7,986 nt of DNA, from positions 296 to 8,281 of the forward strand of contig DIKC01000189.1 of NCBI GenBank assembly GCA_002421565.1, written 5' to 3'. The notes under the pieces are model-generated. The model was not told the origin of the DNA. It saw nothing but the letters and a program-made list of their open reading frames with translations, and searched no databases. The stretch comes from Desulfobulbaceae bacterium UBA5628. Its GTDB lineage: Bacteria > Desulfobacterota > Desulfobulbia > Desulfobulbales > Desulfurivibrionaceae. Positions 1-4,593 of the stretch are shown piece after piece. Both the position numbers and the translations under genes were made by a program. Position 1 is the first letter of the stretch; each line of letters begins with the position of its first letter.

Positions 1-104
1 CGGTGGCCGGGCTTGAAGTCGTTGGCATAAAGGGCGGCGCCCTGATCCGCCAGTTCCCGCGCCTTCTGGCGGCGCTGGCTCAATATCTGGTTGCTCTCTT
101 CCAT
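1..104 (-). CDS. lysS: Lysyl-tRNA synthetase (class II), N-terminal fragment
   Basis: Charges tRNA-Lys with lysine in the cytoplasm. Only the first 34 codons are visible; the gene runs off the left edge. The fragment begins MEESNQILSQRRQKARELAD and continues to Y26, then the N-D-F-K-P-G-H stretch at residues 28-34. This matches the start of class II LysS proteins: a charged helix with paired arginines, then a Tyr-(Pro/Ala)-Asn-Asp-Phe-x-Pro turn leading into the OB-fold anticodon-binding domain. The ATG at 104 is the first possible start, because an in-frame stop lies 21 bases upstream and no other start codon falls between. No strong ribosome-binding site is seen. The gene follows the MetE-like gene by 36 bp on the same strand, so the two may be co-transcribed. 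The catalytic domain is outside the window, so the call rests on the N-terminus alone. Confidence 0.85.
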   Translation of the reverse strand, partial: MEESNQILSQRRQKARELADQGAALYANDFKPGH

Positions 105-140
105 TGCGTACTCGATGTCTAAGGTTTAACTCAAATAAAA

Positions 141-1238
141 TCAATCTGTTAAATGTTTGGTTCGGAGGGCGGCCGAAAGATCGCTGGTCAATTCCAGCAC
201 CCGCCGGGCCAGGGGCAGGGGCAGGGAGCCGGTGCCGCAACTGGGGGTGATCAGGGTGCGGCTCAAAAGCCGGGGCAAATCCCACTGGTCGTTGACCAGG
301 GTTTGGGCCTGCTCGTTCCAGCGGCGGGCCAGGGAGGCGGCGTTTTCCTGCTCGATCCAAGCCGCCTCCGAGGTGGGTACCAGGCCCCAGGCCAGGATGC
401 CGCCCCGGTCGAGGAAGGCGTAGAGGGCCGCCCGGCTGCCGGCCAGGCGATCAAAATAGCTGTAGGCGTCAAAGCTCAGAATGTCGAGATCAAGGCCGAG
501 AATGAAATCCCAGTCGGTATTGGCGCAGACGTGGATGCCGTTTAAGGCTCCTGCTCCCCGCACCGCTCCCAGCACCTCATTGAGATCGGCCCCGATCTCG
601 GCCAGGGAAACGCTGATGTAGGCCGAGGAGCCAAGCCCGGCCAGAGCCGGTTCATCGAGAAAGACAATGGCTTGGTTGCCGCTGCATTGCCGGAGAAAAC
701 CGGCCTGCCAGGCGGCTCGCATCGCCAGCCCCTTGACCACGATTTCCCGGAGGGCGGGGTCATACCAGGCGTCCTGCTGTTGGGCGTCCTTGAGGCCGGT
801 AAGGAGGGTAAAAGGGCCGGTGATCTGGCCCTTGGCCGCTTGGCGGTTGCCGGTCGGCCCGGCTTGCAGCCGTTCGCGGAACCGGTAGAGGCCTGGGGCG
901 CGTTCCTCGCTGGATTTGAAGATCGAATCGGCAAGCAGGGCCGGGTCTTCGCTCACGGCCAGGTATTGTTCAAAAAAGGCCAGTTGCTCGGCGGCAAAGG
1001 ATTCACGGCCGGAATCGAAAAAGGTGCGGCCGTTTTCCTCCACCAGCCCGGGGAAGTCCTCCACGAACTGGTTGAGCATCCCTTCCTTGGGATTGCCGGG
1101 CAGTTGCGGCCAAAGGGGAATGGCCGGGGTGTGGGCAAAGATGAGGTTCAGGGCTTCCTGATGGTCGCGAACCGGAATGCTGCCGATCAGGGTGGCGTGG
1201 CCGTCGGCCGAAAATGGGGGATGTTTGCTTGTGGTCAT
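141..1238 (-). CDS. Short MetE-like (core methionine synthase / UROD superfamily) protein
   Basis: A 365-aa protein of the UROD/MetE superfamily, resembling only the C-terminal catalytic half of cobalamin-independent methionine synthase. Visible landmarks: an early LIGS-P motif at 17-22, GQITGPF at 137-143 (MetE has LTGPVT here), LDEPAL at 194-199 (MetE: IDEPAL), H-V-C at 236-238, LSFDAYS at 254-260 and PSCGTG at 332-337. His236, Cys238 and Cys334 line up with three of the four MetE zinc ligands that activate the homocysteine thiol; Asp257 occupies the position of the fourth, normally Glu. MetE's N-terminal half is absent. Stand-alone short MetE relatives in anaerobes are known to take methyl groups from corrinoid proteins rather than folate, and that is the likely role here, but the methyl donor is inferred. 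The ATG at 1238 is fixed by an in-frame TAG 9 bases upstream. No Shine-Dalgarno is evident. A related thiol methyltransferase is the main alternative. Confidence 0.75.
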   Translation of the reverse strand: MTTSKHPPFSADGHATLIGSIPVRDHQEALNLIFAHTPAIPLWPQLPGNPKEGMLNQFVEDFPGLVEENGRTFFDSGRESFAAEQLAFFEQYLAVSEDPALLADSIFKSSEERAPGLYRFRERLQAGPTGNRQAAKGQITGPFTLLTGLKDAQQQDAWYDPALREIVVKGLAMRAAWQAGFLRQCSGNQAIVFLDEPALAGLGSSAYISVSLAEIGADLNEVLGAVRGAGALNGIHVCANTDWDFILGLDLDILSFDAYSYFDRLAGSRAALYAFLDRGGILAWGLVPTSEAAWIEQENAASLARRWNEQAQTLVNDQWDLPRLLSRTLITPSCGTGSLPLPLARRVLELTSDLSAALRTKHLTD

Positions 1239-1248
1239 AGTGGGTAAC

Positions 1249-1277
1249 TAGCTAGCAACAATGGCCTGAAATGTCAA
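1249..1277 (-). promoter_or_regulatory. Possible promoter/operator of the MetE-like gene
   Basis: A perfect TTGACA lies on the minus strand at 1277-1272. Seventeen bases on, the expected -10 position (1254-1249) holds TAGCTA, a poor match to TATAAT, and it sits within a CTAGCTAG palindrome (1248-1255) extended by outer GT...AC. A transcript from here would begin only a few bases before the ATG at 1238. That would fit the missing Shine-Dalgarno but is speculative. The weak -10 could mean an activated promoter or a regulator site. Confidence 0.3.
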
Positions 1278-1311
1278 CGAGAATGAAGATTGCGGAAGAT
1301 TAAAGGGGCGC

Positions 1312-1341
1312 TTGACGCTGCCGCTGCCCCGATGATACACT
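1312..1341 (+). promoter_or_regulatory. Candidate sigma70-type promoter for yqgE
   Basis: TTGACG at 1312-1317 (5 of 6 matches to the -35 consensus), an 18-base spacer, then TACACT at 1336-1341 (4 of 6 to the -10). Transcription would start near 1348, leaving a leader of about 45 bases before the chosen TTG start at 1393. This favours that start over the upstream TTG at 1345, which would lie at the predicted transcript end. Confidence 0.4.
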
Positions 1342-1380
1342 GTCTTGACAGGTCGCACCCCCGGTTGGCCCCTTATACCC

Positions 1381-1386
1381 AGGAAG
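1381..1386 (+). promoter_or_regulatory. Ribosome-binding site that sets the yqgE start
   Basis: AGGAAG, its AGGA core 8 bases before TTG at 1393. It supports translation starting at 1393 rather than at the upstream in-frame TTG (1345). Confidence 0.55.
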
Positions 1387-1392
1387 ACGCCT

Positions 1393-1944
1393 TTGGAAAG
1401 CCTGCAAGGACATTTTCTCATCGCCACCCTTCAGATGCCCGACCCCCGCTTTGCCGGGGCGGTGGTCTATCTCTGCGTCCACAACCGGGAAGGGGCCTTG
1501 GGGTTGATCATCAACCAGCCGGTCAAGGACATCGATCTGGCCGATATTTTCCGCCATGCCGACATCCCGGTTCCGGCCCTCCCGCTGCCGCCCGTTTACC
1601 TGGGCGGGCCGGTGGAGACCTCCAGCGCTTTTTTTCTCTATTCGGCGGATTACCGGCTCGGCAATCATATCGCGGTCAGCCCCACTGTTTCCCTGACCCG
1701 CGATCCGCAATTGCTCTATGATCTGGCCGCCGGATGCGGGCCGCGCTTTTTCCTTCCGGCCCTGGGTTATGCCGGTTGGGGCGGCGGCCAGTTGGAAAGC
1801 GAGCTTTCCGGCGACGGCTGGCTGATCCTGCCGGCCGATGACGAGATCATCTTCCGCACCCCCGACGACCAGAAATGGAAGCGGGCGGCCCGTACCCACG
1901 GCATCGACATCGCCCTTTTCGGCGATGTGGTCGGCTCGGCCTGA
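1393..1944 (+). CDS. yqgE: YqgE/AlgH family protein (UPF0301)
   Basis: A 183-aa cytoplasmic protein of the UPF0301 family, whose biochemical role is not settled; the AlgH name comes from an alginate-regulation phenotype in Pseudomonas. Family landmarks in order: GHFLIA at 6-11, MPDPRF at 15-20, VVYLC-HN at 24-31, GALGLIINQP at 34-43, VYLGGPV at 68-74, the glycine-rich GYAGWGGGQLE at 125-135, and DGWLI at 141-145. The length agrees with E. coli YqgE (about 187 aa). I chose the TTG at 1393 because family members start right before the HFLIA motif and an AGGAAG ribosome-binding site sits at the right distance. The same frame opens at an earlier TTG (1345), which would add 16 unconserved residues. 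In many proteobacteria yqgE neighbours yqgF/ruvX; here it does not, and it appears to be a single-gene unit. Confidence 0.93.
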   Translation: MESLQGHFLIATLQMPDPRFAGAVVYLCVHNREGALGLIINQPVKDIDLADIFRHADIPVPALPLPPVYLGGPVETSSAFFLYSADYRLGNHIAVSPTVSLTRDPQLLYDLAAGCGPRFFLPALGYAGWGGGQLESELSGDGWLILPADDEIIFRTPDDQKWKRAARTHGIDIALFGDVVGSA

Positions 1945-1962
1945 CCTCGCCCGTCGTTTTTT
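1921..1962 (+). terminator. Possible intrinsic terminator overlapping the yqgE stop
   Basis: An imperfect hairpin: GGCGA (1921-1925) pairs with TCGCC (1947-1951), GGTC with GACC, and GGC with GCC around a TCG loop, with a 3-base and a 1-base bulge. A run of six T follows at 1957-1962 after a 5-base gap. The gap and bulges make it non-canonical. Its T run ends just before the -35 box of the toxin-antitoxin promoter. Confidence 0.3.
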
Positions 1963-1963
1963 C

Positions 1964-1993
1964 TTGACCTCTTTCGGTTGTCTGAAATATTAT
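1964..1993 (+). promoter_or_regulatory. Sigma70-type promoter of the toxin-antitoxin operon
   Basis: TTGACC at 1964-1969 (5 of 6), an 18-base spacer, then TATTAT at 1988-1993 (5 of 6). Transcription would start near 2000, with a GAGG ribosome-binding site at 2016-2019 ahead of the ATG at 2027. The ATTAT motif recurs between the -10 box and the leader, a plausible antitoxin operator, since such operons are normally autorepressed; that reading is inference. Confidence 0.6.
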
Positions 1994-2026
1994 GCAGATT
2001 ATTATCCCCAAAAAAGAGGCACAACC

Positions 2027-2296
2027 ATGCGCACAGTAGATTACATTTCCGCCACCACCCTTGCCAAGAAAACCGCCCTGACCCTGGATGCCCTTGACCG
2101 TGGCGATACGGAGAAAATGATCATCCTGAAAAACAACACTCCCAAGGCGGTATTACTCTCCATGGAAGCTTATGAGGCTATGGAGGAAGAAATCGAAGAT
2201 CTCCGCCTCTCCTCGCTGGCCGTGATCAGGCAGGAATCCTTTCAGCGGAAAAAGGCCGTTTCCCATGCAAAGATGATGGAAAAATTCGCCAAATGA
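2027..2296 (+). CDS. Phd/YefM-family antitoxin
   Basis: An 89-aa antitoxin that should bind and neutralise the RelE-type toxin encoded immediately downstream, and repress its own operon. The N-terminal part (about residues 1-50) looks like the Phd/YefM DNA-binding fold: MRTVDYISATTLAKK, then the strand-turn-strand MIILKNNTPKAVLLS-EAYEAM (31-52), close to YefM's RQNGEAVLMSLEEYNAL. The C-terminal 35-40 residues (EEEIEDLRL onward, ending in a lysine-rich tail) are the expected toxin-binding, largely helical segment. GAGG lies 7 bases ahead of the ATG. The frame is open further upstream to 1838, but that extension runs antisense-like through yqgE in another frame and is discarded. The stop overlaps the toxin start by 4 bases (ATGA). 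Base composition is visibly less GC-rich than the neighbouring genes, consistent with horizontal acquisition. Confidence 0.88.
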   Translation: MRTVDYISATTLAKKTALTLDALDRGDTEKMIILKNNTPKAVLLSMEAYEAMEEEIEDLRLSSLAVIRQESFQRKKAVSHAKMMEKFAK

Positions 2297-2577
2297 CATG
2301 GGAAGTCATTTACCATCACGAAGTTGAGGATGATCTTGAAAGCGTGGGGCCAGCAATGGCCCGCCGTATCGTGCGGGCCATTGACGAGAAGCTGACCCGG
2401 CATCCCCTGGAATTCGGGGCTCCGCTGGCCGGTGATCTGGCGGATTTTCGTAAACTGCGGGTCGGGGATTGCCGGGTTGTGTATCAGGTGAGCGAGGCCC
2501 AGGTGATAGTTTTTGTCCTGGCGGTCGGCCCCAGAAGGGATAAAGAAATATACCGGACCGCAGGCAAACGAAGTTGA
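2293..2577 (+). CDS. relE: RelE/ParE-superfamily toxin, RelE-type mRNA interferase
   Basis: A 94-aa toxin of the RelE family, which cleaves mRNA in the ribosomal A site and halts translation until neutralised by the antitoxin. It aligns with E. coli RelE almost without gaps: K54-L-R, R61-V-V-Y-Q-V, V71-I-V-F-V, V78-G, R81 and Y87. Of the five E. coli residues tied to catalysis (K52, K54, R61, R81, Y87), four are at the same positions; residue 52 is Phe, with Arg53 adjacent. This argues for an intact RNase rather than a ParE-type gyrase poison. The segment around residues 35-49 (H-P-L-E-F-G-x-P-L-x-G-D-L) is typical of the family. Translation is probably coupled to the antitoxin through the ATGA overlap, since its own ribosome-binding site is weak. 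No frameshift or truncation is visible. Confidence 0.9.
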   Translation: MTWEVIYHHEVEDDLESVGPAMARRIVRAIDEKLTRHPLEFGAPLAGDLADFRKLRVGDCRVVYQVSEAQVIVFVLAVGPRRDKEIYRTAGKRS

Positions 2578-2597
2578 TCGGAACATCTGAAAAAATC

Positions 2598-2626
2598 TTG
2601 ACTTCAGGCGGCTTATCTCTTTAAAT
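2598..2626 (+). promoter_or_regulatory. Candidate sigma70-type promoter for the speB operon
   Basis: TTGACT at 2598-2603 (5 of 6), a 17-base spacer, then TTAAAT at 2621-2626 (4 of 6). It begins 20 bases after the toxin stop. The predicted start near 2633 leaves a leader of about 64 bases before the TTG at 2697. It makes the speB-cysteine cluster-rlmH unit independent of the toxin-antitoxin operon. Confidence 0.5.
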
Positions 2627-2683
2627 GCCCTCTTTTTTCGGGCCATTGGTCCGGCTTCCGGCCGCCCCTTGCCGCTGTTGATC

Positions 2684-2688
2684 GGAGA
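2684..2688 (+). promoter_or_regulatory. Ribosome-binding site supporting the TTG start of speB
   Basis: GGAGA, 8 bases before TTG at 2697. There is no ATG or GTG in frame nearby that precedes the conserved N-terminal region, so this site supports a TTG start. Confidence 0.6.
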
Positions 2689-2696
2689 ATATTATT

Positions 2697-3599
2697 TTGA
2701 TCCAGAATTATCCGCGTTTTCTGGGGGAAGAATCAGAGGTTGAGGGAGATTCCCGGATTTCGATCATTTCCGCCCCCTTGGCCAAGACCCTCAGTTGGGG
2801 GCAGGGGACCGACCAAGGACCGCGGGCCTTGCTGGACGCCTCCCCGGCCCTGGAGGCCTTTGACGACGAACTCCTTCAGGAAACGATCCAGGCCGGGATC
2901 GAAACCCTGCCGCCCCTTGCTTTTCACGATTGCAACCTGGAAACCGCCTGCAACCGGATCGAAGCGGCGGTGGGCAAGGAATTGGCCCGCCACCGTTTTC
3001 CGGTGATCCTGGGCGGCGAGCATACGGTGACCGTGCCGGCGGTCTTGGCCTGCCGCAAGGTTTATCCCGATCTCCACGTGGTTCAGATCGACGCCCATCT
3101 TGATCTCCGGGAGAGCTTCGACAACACCCCTTTAAGTCACGCCTGCGTGATGCGGCGGCTGGCCGAGCAGGGGATTCCCTTCAGCCAGGTGGGGATTCGT
3201 TCATTTTCCGGCGAGGAGTGGCAACTGGTGCGGGAGCGGGGCTGGCAGCCCTTTACCGTGGCGCGGATGCGGCGGGAGCCGGAGTGGCTGGCCGCCCTCT
3301 GTCGTGAGATCAAGGGGCCGGTCTATCTGACCATCGACGTGGACGGCCTCGATCCTTCGATCATGCCGGCCACCGGCACCCCGGAGCCGGACGGCCTTTC
3401 CTGGGTCCAGGCCACCGATCTGATCCGGGCTTTGGCCGCCCGCGGCCAAGGGATTGTCGGCCTCGATCTGGTGGAGCTGGCCCCTCGGCCGGGGGCGGAG
3501 CATGCCGCCTTTCTCGCCGCCAAACTGATCTATCGTACCCTTGGTTATCTTTTTCCGGTTGCCAGCCCGCGCAACCGAGCACAGGGAGGCTGTCCATGA
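2697..3599 (+). CDS. speB: Agmatinase-family ureohydrolase
   Basis: A 300-aa arginase/agmatinase-family enzyme, expected to hydrolyse agmatine to putrescine and urea with a binuclear manganese centre, the last step of the arginine decarboxylase route to polyamines. The metal ligands are all present: GGEH at 106-109 (His109), DAHLD at 132-136 (Asp132, His134, Asp136) and DVDGLD at 214-219 (Asp214, Asp216). Their spacing matches E. coli SpeB (H126, D149/H151/D153, D230/D232) nearly exactly. His148 and the GTPEPDGLSW segment (227-236) belong to the substrate pocket; VELAP is at 259-263. Length agrees with the family (E. coli 306 aa). Translation starts at TTG. The stop overlaps the next gene by 4 bases. 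No arginine decarboxylase (speA) gene is in view, so a related guanidino substrate cannot be excluded, but the motif pattern fits agmatinase better than arginase. Confidence 0.88.
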   Translation: MIQNYPRFLGEESEVEGDSRISIISAPLAKTLSWGQGTDQGPRALLDASPALEAFDDELLQETIQAGIETLPPLAFHDCNLETACNRIEAAVGKELARHRFPVILGGEHTVTVPAVLACRKVYPDLHVVQIDAHLDLRESFDNTPLSHACVMRRLAEQGIPFSQVGIRSFSGEEWQLVRERGWQPFTVARMRREPEWLAALCREIKGPVYLTIDVDGLDPSIMPATGTPEPDGLSWVQATDLIRALAARGQGIVGLDLVELAPRPGAEHAAFLAAKLIYRTLGYLFPVASPRNRAQGGCP

Positions 3600-4009
3600 G
3601 CCCGCAAAGCAAAATTTTCGATTGCCGCCGTTGCGGTTACTGCTGCCAGGGCGAAACCACGGTTTCCCTGGATGTTGACGATCTCGAGCGGATGGCCGCT
3701 TATCTGCGGCTGCCGGTGGAGGAGGTCAAGAAAAGGTATTTGCGGGTCAACAACGGGGTGGTCCAAATGCAGACCGTGGCCGGCCATTGCATCTTTTACG
3801 ACAGCGGCTGCACCATCCATGAAGGCAAGCCTTGGCGCTGCCGCCAGTGGCCGCTCCATCCCAGCATGGCCGCCGATCCGGCCAACTTCGAGACGATCAG
3901 GAATTCCTGCCCCGGGATCAAAGGGGAGGTGGGCTACGAGGAGTTCCGGCGGGTTTTGACCGAGGTGCTGCCCCTGGTCACCCCGGAAGGCAAGCCGGGC
4001 CGGGGCTGA
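3596..4009 (+). CDS. YkgJ-family cysteine cluster protein (CxxCxxCC, UPF0153)
   Basis: A 137-aa protein of the YkgJ/UPF0153 family, thought to bind zinc or an Fe-S cluster; the biochemical function is not established. The diagnostic C-x2-C-x2-C-C motif is at Cys10, Cys13, Cys16 and Cys17. Further cysteines follow at 65, 72, 82 and 105, in the usual contexts: GHC-FYD-GC-IHEGKPWRCRQWP at 63-86, where family members carry C-x-I-(Y/H)-x-x-R-P-x-x-C-x-x-(F/W)-P, and N-S-C-P-G at 103-107. All eight potential ligands are kept, so the protein looks intact. No signal peptide or membrane segment is visible; it should be cytoplasmic. A strong GGGAGG (3584-3589) lies 6 bases before the ATG. It overlaps the speB stop by 4 bases and ends 5 bases before rlmH, so it belongs to that operon. 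Confidence 0.9.
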   Translation: MSPQSKIFDCRRCGYCCQGETTVSLDVDDLERMAAYLRLPVEEVKKRYLRVNNGVVQMQTVAGHCIFYDSGCTIHEGKPWRCRQWPLHPSMAADPANFETIRNSCPGIKGEVGYEEFRRVLTEVLPLVTPEGKPGRG

Positions 4010-4014
4010 GGCCG

Positions 4015-4482
4015 GTGCGTTTCGAGCTGCTCTTTCTCGGCAAAACCAAGGAAGAGTATCTGGCCCGGGGAATTGCGGATTTCAGCGGCCGCCTCAAGCG
4101 TTATGTCGATTTATCCATCCGCACCTTGAAAAGCGGCCAGGATTCCGACCGGGATGATGACGCCATCCGGCGGGCGGAAGGGCAATTGCTCCTGGCCCGC
4201 CTGGCGCCCAATTCCCGGTTGGTGGCCCTTGATCCCAACGGTCGCGCCCTGACCTCGCCGGGACTGGCCGGCTTGCTCACCGGCTGGGAAAACGAGGGGG
4301 CCGGGCTGATTACCTTTGTCCTCGGCGGGCCGCTGGGCCTGGCTCCGGAAGTGCTGGAGCGGGCCGATCTCACCATCTCTCTTTCGCCCCTCACCTTTAC
4401 CCACGAAATGGCCCGCCTGATCCTCCTGGAACAACTCTACCGGGCCTGGACCATCAAGGCCGGCACCGGCTACCACAAATAA
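4015..4482 (+). CDS. rlmH: 23S rRNA (pseudouridine-1915 N3) methyltransferase RlmH
   Basis: A SPOUT-class methyltransferase that uses S-adenosylmethionine to methylate N3 of pseudouridine 1915 in helix 69 of 23S rRNA, acting on assembled 70S ribosomes. With the GTG start at 4015 the protein is 155 aa, exactly the E. coli RlmH length, and begins MRFELLFLGK as the family does. The trefoil-knot cofactor region is clear: FVLGGPLGL at 101-109, LSPLTFTHEMAR at 123-134, then LLEQLYRAW at 137-145 and the C-terminal GYHK (152-155), the family's conserved tail. The frame extends further upstream inside the preceding cysteine-cluster gene, but those residues have no counterpart in RlmH, so GTG is preferred. 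The ribosome-binding site is weak, and the 5-bp gap from the preceding gene suggests translational coupling. Confidence 0.96.
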   Translation: MRFELLFLGKTKEEYLARGIADFSGRLKRYVDLSIRTLKSGQDSDRDDDAIRRAEGQLLLARLAPNSRLVALDPNGRALTSPGLAGLLTGWENEGAGLITFVLGGPLGLAPEVLERADLTISLSPLTFTHEMARLILLEQLYRAWTIKAGTGYHK

Positions 4483-4515
4483 GCGGGTATTTTTAAGCGG
4501 AATCGTAAAGATTAT

Positions 4516-4544
4516 TTGCCTAGCGCTATTGTTCGCACTATATT
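4516..4544 (+). promoter_or_regulatory. Sigma70-type promoter for cheV
   Basis: TTGCCT at 4516-4521 (4 of 6), an ideal 17-base spacer, then TATATT at 4539-4544 (5 of 6), inside the AT-rich gap between rlmH and cheV. Transcription would start near 4551, about 43 bases before the ATG at 4594. This suggests ordinary housekeeping expression rather than a sigma28 flagellar promoter, whose TAAA and GCCGATAA boxes I do not see. Confidence 0.6.
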
Positions 4545-4583
4545 GAAGCGATATTTTTTTGTCAGAATGACCACCTAAATAAT

Positions 4584-4588
4584 GAGGG
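4584..4588 (+). promoter_or_regulatory. Ribosome-binding site that sets the cheV start
   Basis: GAGGG, 5 bases before the ATG at 4594. The upstream in-frame ATG at 4582 overlaps this site and has no purine-rich sequence of its own, so 4594 is preferred. Confidence 0.6.
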
Positions 4589-4593
4589 ATAAG

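Noticed and set aside
125..153. TTTAAC/GTTAAA inverted repeat between the MetE-like gene and lysS
   Set aside because: A six-pair AT-rich stem with a 17-base loop is expected by chance and lacks terminator features.
672..1247. A 191-codon plus-strand open frame opposite the MetE-like gene
   Set aside because: Low-complexity Gly/Ala-rich translation opposite a gene with clear catalytic motifs; treated as a shadow frame.
1838..2026. N-terminal extension of the antitoxin into yqgE
   Set aside because: The added residues are an out-of-frame reading of yqgE and the intergenic promoter; the ATG at 2027 has a good ribosome-binding site and matches the YefM start.
2621..2665. Short inverted sequences around the TTTTTT in the leader of speB (GCCC/GGGC and CCGG/CCGG)
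   Set aside because: Four-base stems around a T-rich loop are too weak to support a terminator, attenuator or riboswitch.
3832..4014. N-terminal extension of rlmH starting inside the cysteine-cluster gene
   Set aside because: The extra 61 codons overlap a well-supported gene and have no counterpart in RlmH; the GTG start at 4015 gives the exact family length.
4480..4500. TAAGCGG repeated twice, 14 bases apart, at the rlmH stop
   Set aside because: Only seven bases, two copies, and partly coding; no inverted symmetry or T run to make it a terminator or a known regulator site.
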